Part shown: one piece after another, positions 1 through 6,569 of the stretch
How positions within the stretch are numbered: the first letter of the stretch is position 1
How the letters are laid out: every line of letters starts with the position of its first letter
Assembly (NCBI GenBank): GCA_030754715.1
Contig: JASLZV010000091.1
Span: 1-7,019, forward strand
Length of the DNA stretch: 7,019 bases
Source of the DNA: Phycisphaerae bacterium
GTDB taxonomy: Bacteria > Planctomycetota > Phycisphaerae > SM23-33
Direction: 5' to 3'
Notes under the pieces: generated by a model
What the model saw: the letters and a program-made list of their open reading frames with translations, nothing else
Told to the model about the DNA's origin: nothing
The model's database searches: none
Translations under genes and position numbers: made by a program

Positions 1-1044
1 CAATCGTCCAAGTTGACGGCAAATCGCCTCGCGGATCACGACGGAATTCTCCCCGATCCCGCCGGTGAAGACAATCGCATCCAGGTCAGGCAGAATAACG
101 TGATAGGCGCCGATGTACTTAACCACGCGATAGACAAACATCTCGGTGGCGAGTTTGGCCTTCGTGTTGCCCTGTTGGGCCGCGGCCACCAGATCGCGCA
201 TGTCGTTGCAAAGTTCGCTCAGTCCCAGCAGTCCGGACTGCTTGTTCAATACACGGTCCACCTCCGGGGCACTGAGGCCCTGAGCGATCATGTACAGTAC
301 GACGGCGGGGTCTATGTCGCCGCTGCGGGTGCCCATAACCAGTCCCTCAAGCGGGGTCATGCCCATGGAGTGGTCCACGGCCCTTCCGCCGGCTACCGCT
401 GTCATCGACACCCCATTGCCCATGTGGACGGTGATGAGGTTTATCCGGTCGATACTTTTACCCAGCAATTCGGCCGCACGGAGCGTCACGTACCGGTGGC
501 TGGTGCCGTGGAAGCCGTAGCGTCGGACGTGGTACCGGGTGTACCAATCGGTCGGTACGGCATATCGGTAGGCCTTTTCGGGCAGGGTTGCCAGGAACGC
601 GGTGTCGAAAACGGCTACATGGGGCGCGTTGGTCACGGCGGCCATGGCGCCCTCGATGCCTGCCAGGTTGGGAGGATTGTGCAGCGGGGCCAGTTCAGCA
701 TTGCGGCGGATCAACCTGATTACGGCCGCGTCGATTCGCACCGACTCTGTGGCTCGCTCCCCCCCGTGCACCACGCGATGACCGACGGCGTCAATCTCGT
801 TAATGTTCTTGAGCACCCCCACACCGCCATCCACAAGTGCATCAAGGATAATTTTCAGGCCGGCGGCGTGGTCCGGCGCGTTGACCTTGCGATCGGTTTC
901 CCCGCCGTTGGCACTGTGGGTTAACACCGCCTGGTTCATCCCGACGCGCTCCAATAACCCCTTGGCCAGCACCGACTCGTCAGGCATGAGAAACAACTGA
1001 TACTTGATCGAACTACTGCCGTAGTTCACGACAAAAATCTTCAT
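1..1044 (-). CDS. ackA: Acetate kinase, N-terminal 348 residues (cut by window edge)
   Basis: Cytosolic enzyme interconverting acetate + ATP and acetyl phosphate + ADP, normally the last step of the Pta-AckA route. Read from the ATG at 1044 down to base 1 without a stop; the family is about 400 residues, so roughly the last 50 are outside the window. Visible family signatures: the N-terminal N7-x-GSSS-x-K phosphate-binding motif, HRVVHGGE with R90, LHNPPN with H122, VFDTAF with catalytic-site D147, YGFHGTSH with H179, HMGNG with H207, GTRSGD with R240, and GGIGEN near 328-333. These match the conserved Arg, His and Asp residues of the well-studied Methanosarcina enzyme with an offset of one. 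The C-terminal glutamate that binds magnesium lies outside. Oddities: Tyr at residue 8 in the GSSS motif and Leu151 where FDTAF is usually followed by His. The start is supported by a good Shine-Dalgarno. No pta gene is visible upstream; downstream cannot be seen. Confidence 0.96.
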   Translation of the reverse strand, partial: MKIFVVNYGSSSIKYQLFLMPDESVLAKGLLERVGMNQAVLTHSANGGETDRKVNAPDHAAGLKIILDALVDGGVGVLKNINEIDAVGHRVVHGGERATESVRIDAAVIRLIRRNAELAPLHNPPNLAGIEGAMAAVTNAPHVAVFDTAFLATLPEKAYRYAVPTDWYTRYHVRRYGFHGTSHRYVTLRAAELLGKSIDRINLITVHMGNGVSMTAVAGGRAVDHSMGMTPLEGLVMGTRSGDIDPAVVLYMIAQGLSAPEVDRVLNKQSGLLGLSELCNDMRDLVAAAQQGNTKAKLATEMFVYRVVKYIGAYHVILPDLDAIVFTGGIGENSVVIREAICRQLGRL

Positions 1045-1048
1045 GGAT

Positions 1049-1054
1049 TCCTCT
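1049..1054 (-). promoter_or_regulatory. Ribosome binding site of ackA
   Basis: On the minus strand the bases read AGAGGA, ending four bases before the ATG at 1044. It lies in the ten-base gap between the TAA that ends the upstream hydrolase remnant (1055-1057) and the ackA start. The arrangement would allow ackA to be translated from a transcript that also carries the remnant. Purine-rich match and start-proximal position are seen; use is inferred. Confidence 0.6.
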
Positions 1055-1390
1055 TTAGAGCAGCCAACGCTTATCTGCAGCGCCCCAGGGCGGCTGGGCC
1101 CCTCCGGGCAAACACACGTAAGCCGACACGTCCGCACAAGGCTCGGCCGTGAAAACAATCTTCTCGATGGTCCCCAACCGGCCCCGGCGCCGCCACAGCG
1201 ATCGCACATTCAGGCCGACGCGCTGCTTGAGGCCCGGCATCGCCCCGATAAGTTGTCGCAACTTGCGGCGGAGCCTGCCCTGCCAGGTTTTGACGTCGCC
1301 GCCATCGTACGCCAAGGCCTGCCTGGTGTGATCCATCAGGCAGCGATGATGAAGCGAAGACGAGAATGCATACCTGTGCTTGTATGCCAT
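1055..1390 (-). pseudogene. Truncated N-terminal remnant of an acetyl-xylan-esterase-like alpha/beta hydrolase
   Basis: A 111-codon frame starting with ATG at 1390 and stopping at TAA just before ackA. The protein resembles the N-terminal cap of planctomycete-type proteins annotated as acetyl xylan esterase or dienelactone hydrolase family. It has an LAYDG stretch (about 25-29), then WQGRLRRKLRQLIG (about 36-49), then a strand reading IEKIVFTAEP and a following AYVCLPGGAQPP (about 75-100). In that family this is followed by some 200 or more residues carrying the nucleophile serine, Asp and His. Here the frame breaks off after PPW and ends eleven residues later. No catalytic triad can be present, so I call it a remnant rather than an active enzyme. 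Alternatives are a genuine short protein of unknown role or a chance frame. The composition and clear family-like rhythm make chance less likely, but the family match is from memory. Confidence 0.5.
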
Positions 1391-1664
1391 CGTGGTGGTT
1401 TCCCGCGGCTCCGACTATTCCATCCGGACACAAGAAGTTCGGCCGCTCTGACCTTTTCTACTTTCGCCACACGGCAATGTCAAACAGGAACGCGGCAGCC
1501 AGGGGCAGCGGACGAACAGAGGAGAACATCCTCGTCAACGTTGACTGCCGTCATTTCCGAAACGCCGCCGGTTGCGAAATAGTATGGACTCATCAGGACG
1601 GCAGGCCTATTGTATGCAAGGACTTTACAAGCCCCTACAGTGAACCGCTACGAAGGCATGTCCA
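1391..1664. other. Divergent intergenic region with possible promoters
   Basis: These 274 bases separate the minus-strand hydrolase remnant/ackA pair from the plus-strand 715-residue gene, so promoters for both directions should be here. For the plus strand the best pair I see is TGGACT (1585-1590) and TATTGT (1608-1613), 17 bases apart, each matching four of six sigma-70 consensus bases; this is weak. A perfect palindrome sits at 1534-1545. Short frames on the plus strand through this stretch show no recognisable protein features. I see no RNA gene or terminator. Confidence 0.4.
1534..1545. promoter_or_regulatory. 12-base perfect palindrome, possible operator
   Basis: The bases GTCAACGTTGAC form a perfect dyad lying about 145 bases upstream of the remnant start at 1390 and about 120 bases upstream of the start at 1665. 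The symmetry does not extend into the flanks. Dyads of this size between divergent genes are often sites for dimeric repressors, but I cannot assign a regulator family. Each half also contains TTGAC, which resembles a -35 box on either strand, but no convincing -10 follows at the right distance in either direction. Confidence 0.25.
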
Positions 1665-3812
1665 ATGGGAACAGACGACAAAATGATCTTCAGACGCTAT
1701 GGGCGCTCATGTCACTTGCAGATCGAAACGGCCGCCGATCTCCGGCTGGCCGAACGGCTGGACGAATCGCACTGGGCGGCTACCAACGCCCCGACAAGCA
1801 CGATTAACTGCGACAGCACGTTTCTCCAGTTGCTGGACGTTGACAACAACGTCCGCATCATGTGCTTTGAGGTGAAAGTCGCCATCAGGTGGCTTTTCGA
1901 CGTGCTTCGCGACCACCGCGGCGTGACCGAATCGAGCCGGACTCTGCGGCTGGAGGCCATCAACACCAAGACCGACGAAGGGCGGCGAATTCACAATGCG
2001 GCGGCCAAGATGCTCAGCCGCCTGGACAAGCCCGAGGCAAAGGAAATCACGCTTGCGGAGATTCGTCAAATAAAGGCCGAGGTGGAATCCATGCCCGTCA
2101 GCGAAGCGGGCGTGGTGCTGCCCGAGGCGGCCGACGAGGCGGATATCCGGCAGTTCATCCTGGACGGAATCGCCGCGGTGGGCGGGGCACCCCATCCCAG
2201 CGGCGCACAAGGCCTCGGCCGAGCGCAACTGGAGGCCTTTATCGAAGGGGCTAAGGCCTATCTCCAGTGGCACGGGCAGGGGGAGATCCCCTCCGACAGC
2301 GACAAGACTGGCATCATGCCACTGGGGGCCGAGACGCCGGGGGTCTACGGGGTTCTGGCTTCGCTGCGGGGCAAGATAGACCAGTACTTTGCCCAGTGCG
2401 AGGCCCTGGCGTTGGACGAGCGCCTGGCGGGACGGATGGGCTGGCAAGACGAGGAACTGGGGGGCCTCGATCTTGACGACCCGGCTACAATCCAGGAGGT
2501 ACTGAAAAAGGCCCCGATTGCCACGGCCCGACCGGCCGGGGTGCTGACTTTCGCTGATCGGGTCAATCCGTTTTACGCCGACCTGCTGGAGCGTTTCCGC
2601 CGGGACGTAGCCGAGCGGGTGCTGGGCGGCGATAAGGAGGCCCTGTCAGCCGACGACTGGGGCAGGATCAAGTCGGTGTTTGCGGGGCACCATGAATGGG
2701 CGGCCGCCAAGCCCGCCGCCGCGTTGGAGTCTCTCGGCGTCGAGAGACTGGGCGAGTACCTGGAGGAGAGATTCGCCGATGCCGTAGGCGCCCTGATCGC
2801 CAACAGCATCAAGACGGCTTTCGACCTGAACAACATCCGCCTGGCTGAAAAGCTCCTGCTATACCAGGGGTATCTGCTGGACCTGGCCAACAATTTTGTC
2901 AGTTTCCCACACCTTTACGACGCCAGCCGCCGAGCCATGTTCGAGATGGGGGCGCTGGTAGCCGACGGGCGGGTATTCAACTTGACCGTTCGCGTGGAGA
3001 ACCGCGCGCGGCACGCGGAACTGGCCCGGACGTCCAACATGTACGTACTGTACGTGGAGGTAACGGACAAGGAACAAAAGAAGTACGAGATAGCCTCACC
3101 GGTGACCTCAGGCGGCAAGGGCAACCTGTGCGTGGGCAAGCGAGGCCTGTTCCATGACATTTCCGGAGCCGAACACGACGCGGTAGTCGTGCAGGTTATC
3201 GAGAACCCCATCAGTGTCCGCGAGGCGATGCTGTCGCCGTTTGTCCGCCTGGGGAAACTCATTACCGGCAAGATCGAGTCGCTTACCACCCGAGCCGAGA
3301 AAAAACTCGACGCGCAGGCCGCAGCAACGATCAAACAAGCCCCGGCACAGAAGGGGGGCATGCCGTCCGGTGGCATGTTGATGGGGATCGGTGTGGCGAC
3401 GGCCGCCCTCGGTTCAGCCCTGGCATACATAACCAAGACTTTTTCAGAGACCAACGTGTGGGCGATAGTCGCGGGCATCGCGGCGGCGATCCTGGCGGTA
3501 TTGCTGCCGACGTCCATCGTGGCCGTTATGAAGTTGCGTCGGCGCGACCTCAGCGCCATCCTGGAAGGCGCCGGGTGGGGAATAAACGCGAGGATGCGCC
3601 TCACAGGCAGGCTGGGGCGGTTCTTCACGCAGCGGCCGAAATACCCCAAGGGGTCCAAAGGAACCAGCCGCATCACGTGGCCGGTGGCGCTGGTCATCCT
3701 GCTGGTCGTTGCGGTGCTCATTGGCGGCGGTTACATCTTGCGCCGCATGCAGGGAAGCCCCAAAACGCCGACAACCCAGCCGACCCCTGGGGCGGCGACG
3801 TCGGCCAAATAG
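1665..3812 (+). CDS. Uncharacterised 715-residue protein with EF-hand-like loop and three C-terminal membrane segments
   Basis: I do not recognise a named family. There is no signal peptide. Residues 1-560 look soluble and mostly helical, with a charged stretch at 100-165 containing short helices. A beta-rich section follows at about 430-520. The segment LLDVDNNVRIMCFE (56-69) has the spacing of an EF-hand calcium loop (D58, D60, N62, I65, E69), but the usual central Gly is Val63. Three hydrophobic segments follow: about 569-590, 598-620 and 671-691. A very basic loop (623-670) containing GWGINARMRLT lies between the second and third. Positive charges place this loop and the N-terminal part in the cytoplasm, which leaves the Pro/Thr-rich tail (about 698-715) outside. 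A GAAGG sequence eight bases before the ATG at 1665 supports this start; ATG at 1683 (MIFRRYG) is a plausible alternative. It is transcribed alone, followed by tRNA-His with its own promoter. The coding frame is certain by length and composition; function is unknown. Confidence 0.88.
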   Translation: MGTDDKMIFRRYGRSCHLQIETAADLRLAERLDESHWAATNAPTSTINCDSTFLQLLDVDNNVRIMCFEVKVAIRWLFDVLRDHRGVTESSRTLRLEAINTKTDEGRRIHNAAAKMLSRLDKPEAKEITLAEIRQIKAEVESMPVSEAGVVLPEAADEADIRQFILDGIAAVGGAPHPSGAQGLGRAQLEAFIEGAKAYLQWHGQGEIPSDSDKTGIMPLGAETPGVYGVLASLRGKIDQYFAQCEALALDERLAGRMGWQDEELGGLDLDDPATIQEVLKKAPIATARPAGVLTFADRVNPFYADLLERFRRDVAERVLGGDKEALSADDWGRIKSVFAGHHEWAAAKPAAALESLGVERLGEYLEERFADAVGALIANSIKTAFDLNNIRLAEKLLLYQGYLLDLANNFVSFPHLYDASRRAMFEMGALVADGRVFNLTVRVENRARHAELARTSNMYVLYVEVTDKEQKKYEIASPVTSGGKGNLCVGKRGLFHDISGAEHDAVVVQVIENPISVREAMLSPFVRLGKLITGKIESLTTRAEKKLDAQAAATIKQAPAQKGGMPSGGMLMGIGVATAALGSALAYITKTFSETNVWAIVAGIAAAILAVLLPTSIVAVMKLRRRDLSAILEGAGWGINARMRLTGRLGRFFTQRPKYPKGSKGTSRITWPVALVILLVVAVLIGGGYILRRMQGSPKTPTTQPTPGAATSAK

Positions 3813-3903
3813 ACAAAGCAGCCGTCTCGTCTCATTTACGTCAACTCCGGAGCGCAGCAGAGCCTGCAACTCACCGGCGACAGACAGGTTTGGCGCGCCG
3901 ACC

Positions 3904-3938
3904 TTGACAAGACACGGGCGAGGCGGTACGGTTATATT
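3904..3938 (+). promoter_or_regulatory. Promoter candidate for tRNA-His
   Basis: A perfect sigma-70 -35 hexamer TTGACA sits at 3904-3909. Seventeen bases later comes TACGGT (3927-3932), a poor -10 box. TATATT (3933-3938) is a better -10 match, but its 23-base spacing is too long. The signal lies about 30 to 60 bases before the mature tRNA, as expected for a stand-alone tRNA gene. The -35 is convincing; which -10 is used is not settled. Confidence 0.45.
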
Positions 3939-3967
3939 GCGCTGCTTCCCGCACCCGCGACAGACAT

Positions 3968-4042
3968 GGTGGCTGTAGCTCAGTCGGTTAGAGCACCTGG
4001 TTGTGGTCCAGGGGGTCGTGGGTTCGAATCCCATCAGCCACC
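3968..4042 (+). tRNA. tRNA-His (anticodon GTG)
   Basis: Full cloverleaf. The acceptor stem GTGGCTG (3969-3975) pairs perfectly with CAGCCAC (4035-4041). The D arm is GCTC/GAGC. The anticodon stem CCTGG/CCAGG encloses a seven-base loop, TTGTGGT, whose central triplet GTG reads histidine codons. The T arm is GTGGG/CCCAT around TTCGAAT, with a G-T wobble at its base. As in bacterial tRNA-His, an extra G at position -1 is encoded (3968) and faces C73 (4042), the main identity element for histidyl-tRNA synthetase. The 3' CCA is not encoded (CTT follows), so it must be added by CCA-adding nucleotidyltransferase. The gene stands alone between a promoter candidate and an intrinsic terminator. Confidence 0.97.
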
Positions 4043-4052
4043 CTTCAGCCGG

Positions 4053-4082
4053 AGCCCACGGAGCACGCTGCGTGGGCTTTTT
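4053..4082 (+). terminator. Intrinsic terminator after tRNA-His
   Basis: Inverted repeat AGCCCACG (4053-4060) and CGTGGGCT (4071-4078) gives an eight-pair GC-rich stem with a ten-base loop, followed by a run of five T (4078-4082). It begins eleven bases after the tRNA end and should stop transcription before miaB, making the tRNA a monocistronic unit. Confidence 0.85.
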
Positions 4083-4187
4083 GCATTGCGTCGCCAAGCA
4101 GACCACGAAACCTCCATGTCGCAAACGTATCCACACGTTCGCCGAAGCGTTTGTGTATGATGGGCGGTCCCGCCCGGCACGACGAAC

Positions 4188-5573
4188 ATGAAGATATACC
4201 TTGAAACCATGGGCTGCCAAATGAACCGCCTGGACAGCGAGTTGGTAACGGGGCGACTTTTGGCAGCCGGGCACGAGATTACCGACGATCGCAAGAGCGC
4301 CGACGTGGTGCTGTACAACACCTGCTCGGTCAGGGCGCACGCGGAGAACAAAGTCTACTCACGTCTGGGCGAAGAGGCCCGGCGCAAGGGCAACCTCAAG
4401 CATCCGCCGATTGTCGGCGTACTGGGCTGCATGGTCCAGCGACAGGGGCCCGCCCTTCGCAAGCGCTACCCATGCGTGGACATTGCCTGCGGGCCAAGGC
4501 AACTGTCGGACCTGCCCGAGATGATCCTCAACGCCGCGGCTGGCAAGACAACGGTAGCCCGCGATCCGGATCGCAAGACCGCCAGGGACGCCTTCGAAAA
4601 TGACCCCAATTTCGATGTACTGGACCAGGGCCGAGACCCCTGTATCGGGCCGAACGCACGGGCCTACGTTCGCGTGATGCGCGGGTGTGACAAGTTCTGC
4701 ACATATTGCATCGTGCCGTTTGTCCGCGGGCCGGAGATCAGCCGCAAGCCAAGCGCGATCGTCGAGGAGGTCCGCCGCCTGGTAGCCGCCGGACGGTGCG
4801 AGATTACGCTGCTGGGCCAAACCGTCAACAGCTATTGCCACCGCGCCGGCGAGCAGACGGTTAGCTTCAGCGACCTGCTGGGGCGGGTCTCAGACATCGA
4901 GGGCCTGCGGCGCCTGCGCTTTGTTACCTCTCATCCCATAGACTTCGGCAACGACATACTAGAGGCGATGCGCGACCTGCCCAACATCTGCCCGTACGTA
5001 CACTGCCCCGCCCAAAGCGGCTCGGACCGGATCCTCAAAGCCATGGGGCGCAACTATACGCGAGAGCAATATGATGATCTGATCGACCGCGCCAGGGCGA
5101 TCGTGCCCGACGTAGTGCTGGCCGGCGACTTCATCGTAGGCTTTCCCGGTGAGAGCGAGCAGGACCACGCCGCGTCAGCCGACCTGATCAGACGAAGCGG
5201 CTACAAAAATAGTTTCATCTTCAAGTATTCCCCACGGCCGGGCACCGCAGGGGCCAGGCATCTGGTCGATGACATACCGGCGGCGGTCAAGAAATATCGC
5301 AACAATGAACTGCTGGCCGTCCAGGCCGAGGCCGGCCTGGCGCATCACAGGAAGCTGATCGGGCGAACAATGGAGGTTCTTGTAGAAGGCCCGAGCCGCC
5401 GGGCCGGCAAGCAGCCCAAGGCCCCGGCCAATCCCGGTCACCTGCAACTGGTCGGACGGACCCGGGGCGACCACATTGCCGTGTTTGACGGCCCGCGCGA
5501 CCTCGCCGGCCAGTACGCCAACATCCACATCACAGGTGCAAGTGCACTGACGCTGTTTGGGCAACTGCGGTGA
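4188..5573 (+). CDS. miaB: tRNA-2-methylthio-N6-dimethylallyladenosine synthase (MiaB)
   Basis: Radical S-adenosylmethionine enzyme of the cytosol that adds a methylthio group to position 2 of N6-isopentenyladenosine-37 in tRNAs reading codons beginning with U, which stabilises codon pairing. The 461 residues have the expected order. The N-terminal methylthiotransferase domain has the three cysteines for the auxiliary iron-sulphur cluster: C10 in MGCQMN, C46 in NTCSVR and C81 in GCM. The radical-SAM domain has GCDKFCTYC (C167, C171, C174), the SAM-binding region, QSGSD (275-279) and DFIVGFPGE (314-322). A C-terminal TRAM RNA-binding domain spans about 390-459. The MGCQMN motif and residue spacing fit MiaB better than RimO or MtaB. 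Length is normal. No clear Shine-Dalgarno precedes the ATG at 4188; a small GC hairpin (4162-4175) lies just upstream. The gene is convergent with the phosphatidyltransferase, with a 25-base gap. Confidence 0.96.
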   Translation: MKIYLETMGCQMNRLDSELVTGRLLAAGHEITDDRKSADVVLYNTCSVRAHAENKVYSRLGEEARRKGNLKHPPIVGVLGCMVQRQGPALRKRYPCVDIACGPRQLSDLPEMILNAAAGKTTVARDPDRKTARDAFENDPNFDVLDQGRDPCIGPNARAYVRVMRGCDKFCTYCIVPFVRGPEISRKPSAIVEEVRRLVAAGRCEITLLGQTVNSYCHRAGEQTVSFSDLLGRVSDIEGLRRLRFVTSHPIDFGNDILEAMRDLPNICPYVHCPAQSGSDRILKAMGRNYTREQYDDLIDRARAIVPDVVLAGDFIVGFPGESEQDHAASADLIRRSGYKNSFIFKYSPRPGTAGARHLVDDIPAAVKKYRNNELLAVQAEAGLAHHRKLIGRTMEVLVEGPSRRAGKQPKAPANPGHLQLVGRTRGDHIAVFDGPRDLAGQYANIHITGASALTLFGQLR

Positions 5574-5598
5574 ATTCTCGGCAATACTTCCGGACGCC

Positions 5599-6411
5599 TC
5601 AAGTGCTGACAACCTCCGCCAACTGTCTCAGCACATCGTACGCCGGAATCGGGGCAAAGATCAGCCAGGCGATGTTCAGCCCCGTTACAAGGTCGTACGG
5701 TACGGTCATCCGCGGCCATCGCCACAGGCGCACCTTCAGCCACCACCGGCCGGCGCGCGGGTCGAGAGGGGGTCTCTTGCCCGCCATAACAGCACGGGTG
5801 TACAGGATTCGCCGCACGACCGTCAACAGCGGCAGCATGGCCTGTTGAATCACCAGCGCGGGGATGTTGTGGGCAAAGGTGGCAATCAGGATGGCCGCTG
5901 ATCGCTCGCCGCGCTGCCAGTAACCTACCGGGCAGGAGGCGATCAGGTTCTCCGCGCGGGCCTTTGCGTACGAGATCATGAAGGCGTTTACGAATGACAG
6001 CATGCTCAGCAACACGAACGTGATGTTGGCCGGGCCTTGCACCGCGTAACCAATTGCAATGCCGGAGTATACGGCAAAGTCGCTGAACCGATCCAACATG
6101 CTGTCGAGGAACTGTCCAAAGACCGACGAGTGGGTGCCCAGGCGGGCTACCGCCCCGTCGAGCATGTCACAGGCCGAGGCCAAAACCAAAAGGCCGCCCC
6201 CCAGCAAGAGGTAAGCGTTGGGCGAGGCGCCGGAGCGAAGCGTCCAGGCGAACTGGCGTCCGACGCCCAGGGCATAGCAGACCCCGGCGGCGGCGGTAAT
6301 CGCCATACCCCCTACCGTGAGCCAATTTGGCCTCACACCCAGCCTCACCAGTCCTCGCGCGAGAAAATCTCGCGCAGCGGCAAAGCCAGAGCCGATCCCA
6401 CGACCAATCAT
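5599..6411 (-). CDS. CDP-alcohol phosphatidyltransferase, PIP-synthase-like
   Basis: Integral membrane enzyme that transfers a phosphatidyl group from CDP-diacylglycerol to an alcohol, releasing CMP. The complete family signature is present: D82-x2-D85-G-x2-A89-R90-x8-G99-x3-D103-x3-D107, the two-metal active site. Six hydrophobic segments are visible (about 30-51, 66-84, 112-124, 130-148, 172-199, 239-261). The YAKARAE and GERSAAI stretches (GER at 168-170) recall phosphatidylinositol-phosphate and archaetidylinositol-phosphate synthases more than PgsA or PssA, but the acceptor alcohol cannot be told from sequence. At 270 residues it is longer than the usual 200 or so, because of a basic, Trp/Arg-rich stretch (about 200-235) before the last helix. 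Start choice: ATG at 6411 (MIGRG) is preferred; TTG at 6429 would add six residues. Neither has a good ribosome binding site. No terminator separates it from convergent miaB. Confidence 0.9.
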   Translation of the reverse strand: MIGRGIGSGFAAARDFLARGLVRLGVRPNWLTVGGMAITAAAGVCYALGVGRQFAWTLRSGASPNAYLLLGGGLLVLASACDMLDGAVARLGTHSSVFGQFLDSMLDRFSDFAVYSGIAIGYAVQGPANITFVLLSMLSFVNAFMISYAKARAENLIASCPVGYWQRGERSAAILIATFAHNIPALVIQQAMLPLLTVVRRILYTRAVMAGKRPPLDPRAGRWWLKVRLWRWPRMTVPYDLVTGLNIAWLIFAPIPAYDVLRQLAEVVST

Positions 6412-6494
6412 GGGCGAAAGGTACCGCAATTGCCAAATGCACGCAACAGGGGATGCGTAAAGGCAGTGGCGATTGCTTTATACCCCCAAAGACA

Positions 6495-6527
6495 TAAGAC
6501 CCGCATCTGAGCATCGTGCGGGCCTTA
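6495..6527 (-). terminator. Hairpin terminator after the receiver-domain gene
   Basis: On the minus strand TAAGGCCCGCA pairs over eleven positions (one G-T) with TGCGGGTCTTA around an eleven-base loop, and TGTCTTT follows. It begins 42 bases after the stop of the receiver gene and lies upstream of the phosphatidyltransferase start. The two minus-strand genes are therefore probably not a simple operon. The T tract is interrupted, so termination may be partial. Confidence 0.65.
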
Positions 6528-6569
6528 CGGTTCGTTCTAACTTCTGTCGATCGGTGTCGAGGCCACCTG

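Noticed and set aside
13..924. A 303-codon open frame on the plus strand opposite ackA
   Set aside because: It is antisense to a clear acetate kinase, has no recognisable domain, and long antisense frames are common in GC-rich coding DNA.
1366..1686. A 106-codon plus-strand frame through the divergent intergenic region
   Set aside because: It overlaps the start of the 715-residue gene, has no good ribosome binding site, and its composition (many Arg, Cys, His, Trp) is not protein-like.
1707..2447. A 246-codon minus-strand frame opposite the unknown gene
   Set aside because: It is a shadow of the 715-residue frame; its sequence is rich in Arg, Gly and His with no domain.
4156..4161. TATGAT as a -10 box for miaB
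   Set aside because: No -35 match occurs 16 to 18 bases upstream and the extended TGn element is out of register; the hexamer alone is not enough.
3444..4340. A 298-codon minus-strand frame
   Set aside because: It runs antisense through the end of the unknown gene, the tRNA, its terminator and the start of miaB, all of which are far better supported.
3968..5573. tRNA-His and miaB as one tRNA-maturation operon
   Set aside because: A strong intrinsic terminator at 4053-4082 separates them, and MiaB acts on tRNAs with A36-A37 that read U-starting codons, not on tRNA-His.
6477..6482. TATAAA on the minus strand as a -10 box for the phosphatidyltransferase
   Set aside because: The position 17 bases upstream falls in the terminator stem (TGCGGG) and bears no resemblance to a -35 box.
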